From: Nonomuraea maritima
GTDB taxonomy: Bacteria; Actinomycetota; Actinomycetes; Streptosporangiales; Streptosporangiaceae
Length of the DNA: 64,000 nt
Assembly: GCF_900100395.1 (NCBI RefSeq)
Contig: NZ_FNFB01000005.1
Coordinates: 62,001-126,000, forward strand
Reading direction: 5' to 3'
Below are positions 15,650-23,634 of the stretch, piece by piece (within the stretch, counting starts at the first letter, position 1; every line of letters starts with the position of its first letter). The position numbers and the translations under genes are program-made. A model generated the notes under the pieces. The model made no database searches, had not been told where the DNA came from, and saw only the letters and a program-made list of their open reading frames with translations.

Positions 15650-17080
15650 TCATCCGTGGGACGCGGACCGCGCGTGCGCGTCGAGCAGGTGGGCGACCGC
15701 CTCCGTGACCTGGACGGCGAAGGGGATGTTCAGCCACTCGTCCGGCACGTGCGCGTTCGAGTCGCTCCCGAGCGCCCCGGTGACGACGAACTGCGCGTCC
15801 GGGTAGCGCCTGCCGAGCAGCTCCATGAACGGGATGCCGCCACCGATACCCATGCTCTGGCACGGCTTGCCGAACACCCGGTCACCGATCTGCTCCAGGG
15901 CCGAGGCCAGCCAGGGCGACGGCGCCGGCGCGTAGAAGCCGTTCAGGGCCATGAAGTCAGTGACCTCGACCTGCGCCCCGTACGGCACGTCCGACGTGAG
16001 GATCTTCTCCAGCGCGGCCCGCGCCACCTCGGCGTCGACGGTCGGGGGGAGGCGGAAGCTCAGCCGCAGCGAGGTCGAGGCGCGCAGCACCGCGCCCGCC
16101 ACCGCGGGGTCGGGGAGTCCGGCGGCGCCGGTGATCGACAGAGTCGGCCGCCAGGTGTTGTTGAGGATGAGCTCGGCCTCGTCGTCCACCACCCGCCGCA
16201 TGCCCGGCGCCAGCGGGAGCGGCGGCACGGCGACGCCGGGGTGCCGCGCGGCGAGTTCCGCGGCCTCCGCGCGCCGCTCCTCGGGGATCGGCACCACCAT
16301 CTCGGGCACCTTCACCTCGCCGGTCTCCGGGTCCTCGACGCGGTCGAGCAGCTGACGCATGATCCGGAACGAGCTCGGCACGATGCCACTGCCGAGCCCG
16401 GAGTGCACGCCGTGTTCGAGGACGCGGACCGTGACGGTCGCCTGCACCCCGCCGCGCAGGCTGGAGGTCAGCCACAGACGCTCGTAGTCGCCGCCGCCTC
16501 CGTCCAGGCAGACCACCAGCGCCACCTCGCCGAGCCGGTCGCCCAGGTGGTCGAGGTACGCGGGCAGGTCGGGGCTGCCCGACTCCTCGCCCGTCTCCAG
16601 CAGGATCACCGCCCGCGCGTGCTCGCCGCCGGACGCGCGTACGGCTTCCAGCGCGGTGAGGGCGGCGTAACCGGAATACCCGTCATCGGCCGAGCCGCGG
16701 CCGTACAGCCGGCCGTCCCGGATCACCGGCTGCCACGGGCCGAGGCCCTCCGACCAGTCGCCGAGCGGGGGCTGCTTGTCCAGGTGCCCATAGAGCAGGA
16801 CGGTGCCGTCCGACGCCGCGCCCGAGGTCGCGGGCACGTCCACCAAGAGGAGCGGGGCGCGGCCGTCGAGCTGCACCACTTCGCACCGCGCCCCGGGGAG
16901 GTCCCGCGCCGTCACCCAGGCCCGCACGTGCTCGACGGCCGCCCGCAGGTGCCCGTGCTCCTCCCACTGCGCGTCGTAGGCCGGCGACACGGCGGGAATC
17001 TCGACCAAGCCGGAAAGGCTGGGGAGCACGTCCTTCGTCCAGGAGTCACTGATGGATTCGCGAAGTCTTTCGTGATTCAT
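15650..17080 (-). CDS. M20-family metallopeptidase (dipeptidase)
   Basis: Zinc exopeptidase of 476 aa. The first metal motif is YGHLDKQPP, the catalytic Glu pair lies in LETGEESGSPDLP, and the GRGSADDGYSG Asp is the bridging ligand. A lid/dimerisation domain lies between residues about 200 and 330. The family includes carnosinase-like dipeptidases and acetylornithine-type deacylases; the HLDKQPP pattern favours the dipeptidase group. ATG 17080 lacks a strong RBS, and ATGs 18 and 21 bases upstream are alternatives. Monocistronic. Confidence 0.9.
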   Translation of the reverse strand: MNHERLRESISDSWTKDVLPSLSGLVEIPAVSPAYDAQWEEHGHLRAAVEHVRAWVTARDLPGARCEVVQLDGRAPLLLVDVPATSGAASDGTVLLYGHLDKQPPLGDWSEGLGPWQPVIRDGRLYGRGSADDGYSGYAALTALEAVRASGGEHARAVILLETGEESGSPDLPAYLDHLGDRLGEVALVVCLDGGGGDYERLWLTSSLRGGVQATVTVRVLEHGVHSGLGSGIVPSSFRIMRQLLDRVEDPETGEVKVPEMVVPIPEERRAEAAELAARHPGVAVPPLPLAPGMRRVVDDEAELILNNTWRPTLSITGAAGLPDPAVAGAVLRASTSLRLSFRLPPTVDAEVARAALEKILTSDVPYGAQVEVTDFMALNGFYAPAPSPWLASALEQIGDRVFGKPCQSMGIGGGIPFMELLGRRYPDAQFVVTGALGSDSNAHVPDEWLNIPFAVQVTEAVAHLLDAHARSASHG

Positions 17081-17144
17081 GCAGTCATACTGCCGCATCA
17101 TTGGGAGCCCAGGTACTGCCGCTTTCCGGTTCGCCGATCAGATC

Positions 17145-17173
17145 TTGACCGCTTGTCAGCAGCGTGAGATATT
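17145..17173 (+). promoter_or_regulatory. Candidate housekeeping promoter of the mau-like operon
   Basis: TTGACC (17145-17150) and GATATT (17168-17173) are separated by exactly 17 bases, about 115 bases upstream of the first gene of the redox operon. The match to the principal sigma consensus is good for a high-GC genome. Confidence 0.45.
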
Positions 17174-17289
17174 CCGTTCGATCTTCATGATTTTCGGTAT
17201 CGGCGCCGGGCACTCACACCTTTCTGCCAGTTCAACGCGCCATCAGACCTATTCGGCGCGCCCTCCCCCACCGCGCGAAAGGCCACCCG

Positions 17290-17967
17290 ATGCAAGTGCG
17301 TGCACCCAACGGTCGAAGTCTCACGGTCGACGGAAATCCCCAGCCCTTCATCGGCGGCTGGGCCTACCTCTTGTGGGCGCACGGCCCCAAGGGCGGTACC
17401 AGGTTCCAGGTCACACCGGCGGGGGCCGCCGAGGTCGTCTCCAAGCAGATGGGCGAGTGGTCCAAGTACACCGTCCGTGAAGCTCAGTGGAACGGTGGCC
17501 GGCTGCTGTCACTCGAAGATCCGCAGAGCGGCACCAACATGGTGTGGGTCGGACCACACAACGAGGTCTCCACCTTCTTCGCCGGCACGGGCGTCCCGTT
17601 CGAAGCCTTCATGGACATCCTGGCTCTGTTCGACATCCAGGACAAACCTGAGGGGCTCACCATGTTGCCCCGGGCGGGATCGGGCATGACGCTCGGCAAC
17701 CTGCTGGCGGTCAACACCATCGACCAGGTCTGCAGCGTCCAGGTCAAGCCGGTCGAGGAAGCCTCGGAGACGATCCCGCGCTCCGCGGGCAGGCGCGTGC
17801 GGGGCGGCTCGATGTGGCGCGTCGACGAGCGCGACTCGGCCGGCGCCGTGCAGACCCGCTCGGTCTTCATGGTCAATGACAGCACCGCGACGACCGTGGT
17901 CGCCGCCCGCCCGGACGACACGCGTTTCATCAACGTCGTCGAGTCCATCTCGTGCAGGCTGGGCTGA
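17290..17967 (+). CDS. Uncharacterised protein, first gene of a mau-like redox operon
   Basis: 225 aa with no signal peptide or membrane segment and only two cysteines, one of them five residues from the end (SCRLG). I do not recognise a family. Hydrophobic beta-like stretches (GGWAYLLWAHGP, GTNMVWVGPHNEVSTFF) suggest a compact mixed alpha/beta or beta fold. GAAAGG precedes the ATG. The next gene begins 4 bases after its stop, and the gene heads a co-directional series containing MauD-like and MauE-like proteins. It is not a beta-propeller and therefore does not resemble the methylamine dehydrogenase large subunit. Confidence 0.82.
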   Translation: MQVRAPNGRSLTVDGNPQPFIGGWAYLLWAHGPKGGTRFQVTPAGAAEVVSKQMGEWSKYTVREAQWNGGRLLSLEDPQSGTNMVWVGPHNEVSTFFAGTGVPFEAFMDILALFDIQDKPEGLTMLPRAGSGMTLGNLLAVNTIDQVCSVQVKPVEEASETIPRSAGRRVRGGSMWRVDERDSAGAVQTRSVFMVNDSTATTVVAARPDDTRFINVVESISCRLG

Positions 17968-17971
17968 CGCG

Positions 17972-18478
17972 ATGAGAGCCTTCCTCGACTCGCTGGCGGT
18001 GCTGTCCTTCCTGGGCACGGTGCTGTTGCTCTTCGCCTTCGCCGCGATGCTGAACATGGTCCGCGAGTTGCAGGCCAAGCTGCTGCGAGCGCAGGCGGCC
18101 GTGCCGGCGGCGCCGACCGTCAGGGCGGTGGACAGGTTCGGCTCGGACGACGGTGCGCCGACCTTCGTCCTGGTCGTGTCGGAGCACTGCCCCAACTGCC
18201 GTGACCGAGCCCACCGCCTTGCCGCCGTGGCGGGACCGGACCTGTCCTGGCACGCCGTGCTGCTGGCATCCGCCGAGCGTTGCGCCGAGTGGGTGGCCGA
18301 CAGCCAGGTGCTGCCCGTCATCGACGCCGCTCTCGTCGGCACGGTCGCCGTCGGCGCGACCCCGACGCTGGTCAAGTACTCCGCCGACGGCAGGGAGGAG
18401 TGGCGCAGAGTCGTCGGTTCCGACGACGACCTCGACGCCCTCCTCGCCGTCGACTCCGCAGAGAGGTTGAGCGCATGA
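17972..18478 (+). CDS. MauD-like membrane-anchored thioredoxin-fold protein
   Basis: 168 aa with one N-terminal membrane anchor (residues about 9-30) and an external thioredoxin-like domain. The redox motif is EHCPNC with Cys73 and Cys76, and a cis-Pro candidate is in VGATPTLVKY. This matches the architecture of MauD-type disulfide proteins that help fold the cysteine-rich small subunit of methylamine dehydrogenase. It is followed by an ATGA overlap with a Tat-exported cysteine-rich protein, its likely client. MauD homology is inferred from architecture and context, not from a search. Confidence 0.78.
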   Translation: MRAFLDSLAVLSFLGTVLLLFAFAAMLNMVRELQAKLLRAQAAVPAAPTVRAVDRFGSDDGAPTFVLVVSEHCPNCRDRAHRLAAVAGPDLSWHAVLLASAERCAEWVADSQVLPVIDAALVGTVAVGATPTLVKYSADGREEWRRVVGSDDDLDALLAVDSAERLSA

Positions 18479-18972
18479 CAGTCGATGTCGACCGATACTG
18501 GGCCGACGTGCCCTCGGTGGAGGACGAACCGGACAACGGCAGGCGCCGCAGCCTGACGTGGTCGGTGCCGTCCCGCCGGACCATCTTCAAGACCGCGGGC
18601 GCGCTCGGCGGAGCCCTGGCCCTGAACGTGCTGTCCGCCCTACCGGGCAGGAACAACGCCGCCCAGGCGGCAGTGGGCACCGAGTACACCAACTGCGCCG
18701 GCTACAACAACGCTGCCGGTTACGACAACAACACCAAGGTCTGCGTGGGCGCCCCCTACTCCAGGAGCTACTGCGGCGCCGACGGCTGGTTCCTGCGCGG
18801 CTCCGGCACCTGTTGGAACAGCTACGCCGTTCAGATGTGCGGAGCGGGCAGCCTGGCCAACAGGAACGCCTGGCGCTGGACGCACAGTGGCACCCCCTAC
18901 CGGTGCGCCGACGGGTACGTCGCCGTCTGCGGTGGCACGACCTTCTACATCTGCTCGTGGTCCAACCCCTGA
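18475..18972 (+). CDS. Tat-exported cysteine-rich protein, possible MauA-like
   Basis: 165 aa. A long N-region carries a twin-arginine motif (SRRTIFK, Arg34-Arg35) followed by a hydrophobic stretch, with cleavage likely after AQA near residue 64. The mature part of about 100 aa has eight cysteines and six tryptophans, ending YICSWSNP. Size, Tat signal, paired cysteines and conserved Trp, together with MauD- and MauE-like neighbours, resemble the light chain of TTQ amine dehydrogenases. The cysteine spacing does not clearly match MauA. It is at least a disulfide-bonded exported protein. Its stop overlaps the next start (TGATG). Confidence 0.75.
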   Translation: MTVDVDRYWADVPSVEDEPDNGRRRSLTWSVPSRRTIFKTAGALGGALALNVLSALPGRNNAAQAAVGTEYTNCAGYNNAAGYDNNTKVCVGAPYSRSYCGADGWFLRGSGTCWNSYAVQMCGAGSLANRNAWRWTHSGTPYRCADGYVAVCGGTTFYICSWSNP

Positions 18973-19685
18973 TGAACAACAGCTTCGCCCCCGTACGGGT
19001 CGCGCTCGGCGTCACGTTGAGCGCGGCCCTGGTGATGGCCGCCCACCAGTTCTGGACCCCGTCGTTCGCCCTGCTCGCCTGGACGCTGATGGGGGTGACG
19101 GCCGGGTTCTCACTGTCCGGCTCCGTTTGAAGCCTCAACTCAGCGGATCTGCTGACCTCGTCGGTCTGGCGAGGCAAGTTACCGGTCTTCTCCGCCGGAC
19201 TCATGATCGGCGCGCTGCTGGCCGGCATCATCACAGGGACGCTCGGCGGGCTGGCCTCGATCATCCCGGAAGCGGTGCGGCTCTGGGCACTCGCCCCGAT
19301 CACCGCCGTCATCATGCTCTTCGAGCTGGCCGGACGGCCGCTGTCGCTGCCGCAGAACCGCAGACTCGTGCCCCAGGACGTCATCCCTCGTGCTGACTTC
19401 TCCGGGCCGCTGCAGTTCGGCTTCGAGATGGGCACGGGCGTGCGTACCTTCACCCCGACCGCGCTGCCCCAGCTGCTCGTCGTGGTCGTCGTGCTGGCCG
19501 GAGGGCTCGGACCGGGCCTGCTGGCCGGGCTGGGCTTCGGCGTGGGCAGGACGCTCATGCCGCTCGCCCGCGCGCTCAGCGGCGACCCGCGCCAGTGGGA
19601 CACGAGGCTGCTCGCCTCGACGGCCTGGGTGGGACGGCTGTGCGCCATCGGGTTCCTGCTGGCTCTCGCACTCCACTGGACATAG
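18972..19685 (+). pseudogene. Polytopic membrane protein gene interrupted by one in-frame TGA
   Basis: ATG 18972 opens a hydrophobic protein (MNNSFAPVRVALGV...) that reaches TGA at 19128-19130 after 52 aa. The same frame then continues without another stop to TAG at 19683, including two further hydrophobic regions and a soluble middle (QNRRLVPQDVIPRADF). The 24 codons after the TGA keep GC-rich third positions, as coding sequence would. Read through, it would be 237 aa with about five membrane segments. Either a nonsense mutation (TGG or CGA to TGA), a sequencing error, or two genes with the second starting at ATG 19203 without an RBS. Confidence 0.7.
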
Positions 19686-20216
19686 ATGACCGTCTTCGAC
19701 ACTCTGCCTGCCTGTTTCGCCCTGACCGGCGCCGTGCTGCTGGTGATCGCAGCGCTGCGCCGCGGCGACCTGACCAAGATGATCAGGGACCACGACCTGC
19801 TTCCCCGTTTCCTGCTACGGCTCGCGCCGCTGGCCGGGCCCGCCGAGGGTCTGGCCGGCGCCGCCGTACTGGCCGGCTGGCTTCTCGGAGAGGCCCGGCT
19901 GTTGCGGTTCGCCGCCGCGGCCGTGGCGCTCTGGTACCTGGCACTGGCCGTCTATCTGGCCGTCCTGCTGCGGCGCAGGGGCAGGGTGCCCTGCGGATGT
20001 CTGGACGAGACCAGCCCGGTCTCGCCCACGAAGGTCGGCCGGGCCGCGCTGCTGGCACTGGCCACGGCTCCGCTCGCCATGGGATGGCCGCCGGTACCGG
20101 CCGAGACGGGCACCCGGCTGCTCGCCTGCGGTCTCGCCGCCTTCGTGGCGGGCCTGCTGATCGTCGCCGACAAGATGGCCGACGTCCGCAGAACCTTCTC
20201 GGCCCTCGGGCGGTAA
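19686..20216 (+). CDS. MauE/DoxX-like redox-associated membrane protein
   Basis: 176 aa, four to five membrane helices, with the MauE-type cysteine pair PCGC (Cys103 and Cys105) in a loop after a basic segment. MauE-family proteins are thought to pass reducing equivalents or disulfides across the membrane to MauD. The start codon directly abuts the stop of the preceding gene (TAGATG). Together with the MauD-like and Tat-exported genes it forms a dedicated oxidative-folding module. Confidence 0.85.
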   Translation: MTVFDTLPACFALTGAVLLVIAALRRGDLTKMIRDHDLLPRFLLRLAPLAGPAEGLAGAAVLAGWLLGEARLLRFAAAAVALWYLALAVYLAVLLRRRGRVPCGCLDETSPVSPTKVGRAALLALATAPLAMGWPPVPAETGTRLLACGLAAFVAGLLIVADKMADVRRTFSALGR

Positions 20217-20256
20217 TCCATGTGACGGACGAAGGCCCGAGAGAGGATCATCAGTC

Positions 20257-20760
20257 GTGAACCGTACGATCGTGACGCTCATCGCGCTGTTCTGCGTCGC
20301 CTGCGGAACAGACCAGGTGAAGGCCGACGAGTCTCCGCTCCTGCTGAAGCCGAGCCAGCTGGCGGACGGCCGTACCTGGACGGTCACGGGCACCTCGTAC
20401 GGCACCTGGGGGGATCTGGACGCGAACCTGGTGCCCTGCGGGAAGCGGGTGATCGCTCCGACGGAGAGCCCCACCTGGTGGCGGTCCTTCACGGCGGCGG
20501 ACGGCACCACGATGACGCAGATCGTGGTGAGTGGCGTGGACGCCATGGACGCCTTCAAGTACTTCTACGCGGAATGCGGAGCGGTCGGCACCGTCACCTC
20601 GACGGTCGGGCCCAAGAACGTCGCGCGCCACGACGGCGAGGTGGAGGTGGCCGCGATGTCGAAGAACAGGTTCACCGTGATCGCCGGCACCCACTCCGAG
20701 AAGGAACTCCAACGGTTCGCGGAAATCGCGCGCACCCACCTGGACACCATCCCGTCCTAG
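20257..20760 (+). CDS. Putative exported or lipid-anchored protein, last gene of the redox operon
   Basis: 167 aa with an N-terminal hydrophobic stretch MNRTIVTLIALFCVAC that could be a lipoprotein signal (Cys16), although the lipobox is atypical (CVAC). The mature part has two further cysteines and a DAFKYFYAECG segment; no family recognised. GTG 20257 has GAGAGGA ten bases upstream. It follows the MauE-like gene by 40 bases in the same direction, so it probably belongs to the same transcript. Confidence 0.75.
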   Translation: MNRTIVTLIALFCVACGTDQVKADESPLLLKPSQLADGRTWTVTGTSYGTWGDLDANLVPCGKRVIAPTESPTWWRSFTAADGTTMTQIVVSGVDAMDAFKYFYAECGAVGTVTSTVGPKNVARHDGEVEVAAMSKNRFTVIAGTHSEKELQRFAEIARTHLDTIPS

Positions 20761-20828
20761 CCGCGTCGACGGGGGAGGGGCGGTCATCCGCTCGCTGACG
20801 TCCGCCGGAAGGACCGGCCGGCCGCGAG

Positions 20829-20913
20829 CACCCCTTTCCTTACGCTCCCGAAGTACGGCGAGATACCACCGCCGTACGGGCACCCTTCCCTACGCCCACC
20901 GAAGTGCGGCGAG
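20829..20913. repeat. Imperfect direct repeat in an intergenic region
   Basis: Two copies of a 33-34 base unit (20829-20862 and 20881-20913) share CACCCxTTCC, TACGC, CGAAGT and CGGCGAG. They lie between the redox operon and the convergent sigma-factor gene. The rest of 20761-20936 shows no gene. Confidence 0.5.
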
Positions 20914-20936
20914 TCGAAAAAGGCGGAGTGGTGCCG

Positions 20937-21812
20937 TCAGACCAGGGTGATCTCGAGGGTGTGGAGGCGTTCCGGGTCGGCGATGATGTCGATCGAGGAG
21001 ATGGCGGTCCCGTCGAAGACGAACCGGATGACCAGCGACAGCCTGCCGAGCGGCGCCATGACCAGGGCCGGGCTCCCGTCGACCAGGGCCAGGACGGTGA
21101 AGTTGGCGCGAGGAGCCGCCGACAGGGCGCTTCTGGCGACGGCCAGGGCGCCGTGCAGGGTGAGGGGTCGGCCGGCACCGGTGACCGACGCGTCGGCGCG
21201 CAGTTCGATCTCGGGATCGAGCAGGGTCAGCAGCGCCGCGAAGTCGCCGGTCCGCGTCGCCGCCAGGTAAGCCTCGACCGCGTGACGCCGATGGGCCGCA
21301 TCAGCGGGCCGCGTCGTGGTGCCCCGTACCTTGGCGCGGGCCCGGCTCGCGAGTTGCCGCACGGCGGCGGGGCTGCGCTCCATCATGTGCGCGATGTCGT
21401 CGAAGGCCACGTCGAACATGTCGTGCAGGACGAACGCGATCCGCTCCGCCGGGCTCAGCCGGTCGAGCACGACCAGCATCGCGAGCCCGACAGAGTCGGC
21501 CAGCTCGGCCTCCTCCTGCGGGATCCGGTCGTCGTCGGCCGCGCCGAGCCAGTCAGCGGTGAAGCTCTCCAACGACTCCTCGTGCCGGGCCTGCCGGGCC
21601 CGCAGGAGGTTGAGGCAGACGCGGCTGACCACCGTCGTGAGCCAGGCGGCCAGGTTCTGCACCTCTGACAGGTCCGTCCGGTCGTACCGCAACCACGTCT
21701 CCTGGACCGCGTCGTCCGCCTCGGCGCCGGAGCCGAGCATCCGGTAGGCCAGCGCCCGCAGCCGCGGCCGCTCCGACTCGAACGTGTCGAGCGGCGAAGA
21801 ATCCTGAAGCAC
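20937..21812 (-). CDS. ECF sigma factor of the SigJ/ECF41-like type
   Basis: 291 aa: sigma-2 (RLRALAYRMLGSGAEADDAVQETW), sigma-4 (LSPAERIAFVLHDMFDVAFDDIA) and a fused SnoaL-like C-terminal domain. Compared with the sigma factor at 231-1184, the WLPEP motif is reduced to DWLG and DGGGK is replaced, so it belongs to a divergent branch (SigJ/ECF56-like). GTG 21812 is the start. It is divergent from an NAD(P)-binding protein gene, the classic partner type for this group. A TGTCACA motif in the shared region is discussed separately. Confidence 0.88.
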   Translation of the reverse strand: MLQDSSPLDTFESERPRLRALAYRMLGSGAEADDAVQETWLRYDRTDLSEVQNLAAWLTTVVSRVCLNLLRARQARHEESLESFTADWLGAADDDRIPQEEAELADSVGLAMLVVLDRLSPAERIAFVLHDMFDVAFDDIAHMMERSPAAVRQLASRARAKVRGTTTRPADAAHRRHAVEAYLAATRTGDFAALLTLLDPEIELRADASVTGAGRPLTLHGALAVARSALSAAPRANFTVLALVDGSPALVMAPLGRLSLVIRFVFDGTAISSIDIIADPERLHTLEITLV

Positions 21813-21814
21813 GA

Positions 21815-21844
21815 TGTCACATTCCTGAGCCGGGACGGGTCGTA
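21815..21844 (+). promoter_or_regulatory. Candidate ECF41-type promoter for the oxidoreductase gene
   Basis: TGTCACA (21815-21821) matches the -35 element I associate with ECF41 promoters. A CGTA at 21841-21844 is a near match to the CGTC -10 element, although the 19-base spacer is longer than usual. It drives towards the gene at 21885 and begins 3 bases from the sigma gene's own start codon. Confidence 0.5.
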
Positions 21845-21884
21845 GGCGCGTCGATCCGCAAATCTACAAGAGGGAGATCACGAG

Positions 21885-22655
21885 ATGTCCTCCACCATCC
21901 TGGTCACCGGCGGCACCGGGCTGCTCGGTTCGCACGTGGTTCCGCTGCTCAGGCAGGCCGGGCATCGGGTCCGGGTGCTGAGCCGGCACGCCAGGGACGC
22001 GGGCGGCGGTGTCGAGCACGTGGCCGTCGACCTGCTGACCGGGGACGGCCTCGACGAGGCGCTCACCGGGGTGCGGACCGTGCTCCACCTCGCAGGAGGG
22101 CCCAAGGGCGACGACGTCGGCACCCGGAACCTGGTCCGGGCCGCCCAGCGGGCGGGCACGGTGCGACACCTGGTGTACATCTCGGTCATCGGGGCGGACG
22201 CCGTACCGATCGGCTACTTCGCCCGGAAGGCTGAGGCGGAGCGGATCATCGCCGGCTCGGGCATCCCGTACACGGTGCTGCGCGCCGCGCAGTTCCACGA
22301 GTTCGCGCTGCGGACGGTACGGGCCATGGCGAAGGCGCCGATCCTGCCGGCGCCTGGCGGGGTTCGCTGGCAGCCGGTCGCCACGCGCGAGGTGGCAGCC
22401 CGCCTGGCCGAACTGACCCTGGGCGCGCCCGCGGGCCGCGTCCCCGACCTGGCCGGCCCCCGCGTCTACACGTTGGAGGAACTCCAGCGCAGCTACCTGG
22501 CGTCGGTGGGCAAGCGCCGGATGCGCCTCCCCATCCACGTCCCCGGCAAGATCGGCAAGGCCTACCGCTCAGGCGCCAACCTCTCCGCAGCCACGCCCAC
22601 CGGCAGCGACACCTGGGAGGAGTTCCTGACCGCCCGGCTCACCCACCTTGCATAG
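21885..22655 (+). CDS. NAD(P)-binding oxidoreductase (NmrA/epimerase-like), sigma-factor partner
   Basis: 256-aa atypical SDR with the TGGTGLLGS nucleotide-binding loop at residues about 8-16 and an HLVYISVIGAD strand. It lacks the classical YxxxK. AGGGAG precedes the ATG. Position and direction next to a SigJ/ECF41-like sigma factor match the conserved pairing of these sigma factors with oxidoreductase/epimerase genes, and the intergenic TGTCACA supports direct control. Confidence 0.88.
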   Translation: MSSTILVTGGTGLLGSHVVPLLRQAGHRVRVLSRHARDAGGGVEHVAVDLLTGDGLDEALTGVRTVLHLAGGPKGDDVGTRNLVRAAQRAGTVRHLVYISVIGADAVPIGYFARKAEAERIIAGSGIPYTVLRAAQFHEFALRTVRAMAKAPILPAPGGVRWQPVATREVAARLAELTLGAPAGRVPDLAGPRVYTLEELQRSYLASVGKRRMRLPIHVPGKIGKAYRSGANLSAATPTGSDTWEEFLTARLTHLA

Positions 22656-22683
22656 TTCGGTGAGGAGAGGCGGGTCAGCATCA

Positions 22684-23517
22684 TCACCGTGTGCGCAGCC
22701 GGTCCATTGCCGCCTGGCTGTCGTCGTCCGCGGCGCGGCAGATCATCAGCCGCTGGTCGGGGTCTTGAAGTGGCATGAGCACTTCGAAGTGCACGGCGAT
22801 TTCTCCGGCGTCGGGATGCCGTAGCACCTTGTGGCCGCGGCCGTTGATCTTGACGTCGCGCCGGGCCCACAAGCGTGCGAACTGCTCGTTGTGCGTGATG
22901 CACTGGGAGATGAGTTCGTTCAGCACCGGGTCCTTCGGATGCGCGGCCCACGCGGCGCGAAGGTAGGCGATTCCTTCCCGCACGACGCGTTCGCGGTCGA
23001 CGTAGTACTCGCGTGTTTCCGGATGGACCAGACACAGCCACATCGAGTTGCGCTGATGGGGCGGCAGGGTGTCGAAGTCGATCAGCAGCCTCGCCATTTC
23101 GGGATTCCAGGCCAGGATGTCGTAGCGGTGGTTCAGCACCATGGCCGGCAGCGGGGACAGGTCAGTGACCAGCCGGGCCAGCGGCGGTGCCACCGTGGTG
23201 GAGGGCTTGGCGGTGGTGCGGGGGCGTTGCCGCGTGAGGTCGTAGAGGTAGGTGCGTTCGTCGGGGGCCAGGCGTAGGGCGCGGGCCAGCGCTTCGACCA
23301 CGTCGGCCGAGGGCCGCAGCGGGCGGGCCTGTTCCAGCCGCACAAGGTAGTCGATGCTGATCCCGGCCAGTTCGGCGACCTCTTCGCGGCGCAGTCCAGG
23401 GGTGCGCCGGGCCTGCCGGCGCACGGGCAGCCCGACGTCACGCGGGTCGAGGCGCTCGCGTCGGGTGCGCAGGAACGCAGCCAGTTCATGGGCCGGGTCC
23501 ACGAAGCCGGTCGTCAT
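22684..23517 (-). CDS. XRE-family regulator with MmyB-like ligand-binding domain
   Basis: 277 aa. An N-terminal helix-turn-helix (RTPGLRREEVAELAGISIDY, residues about 38-57) is followed by the PAS-like MmyB domain (VLNHRYDILAWNPEMARLL, residues about 125-145). This class usually controls an adjacent divergent oxidoreductase gene. Here that is the aldo/keto reductase at 23635, 117 bases away. Confidence 0.92.
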   Translation of the reverse strand: MTTGFVDPAHELAAFLRTRRERLDPRDVGLPVRRQARRTPGLRREEVAELAGISIDYLVRLEQARPLRPSADVVEALARALRLAPDERTYLYDLTRQRPRTTAKPSTTVAPPLARLVTDLSPLPAMVLNHRYDILAWNPEMARLLIDFDTLPPHQRNSMWLCLVHPETREYYVDRERVVREGIAYLRAAWAAHPKDPVLNELISQCITHNEQFARLWARRDVKINGRGHKVLRHPDAGEIAVHFEVLMPLQDPDQRLMICRAADDDSQAAMDRLRTR

Positions 23518-23634
23518 TGCCTTTCCAACACGCTGGGTAGGAGTGGTGTTCCCAGGAAGTGTCTTCCCTTACGCCCTGCTGCCGGCGGTCGCAGGCTGGT
23601 GGTCGACGTCGGATCACGAGCACAGGAGGACACG

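Noticed and set aside
19128..19155. Selenocysteine decoding of TGA
   Set aside because: The nearby hairpin is short and there is no redox motif around the codon, so a nonsense change or sequencing error is more likely. Kept as a check in the findings only.
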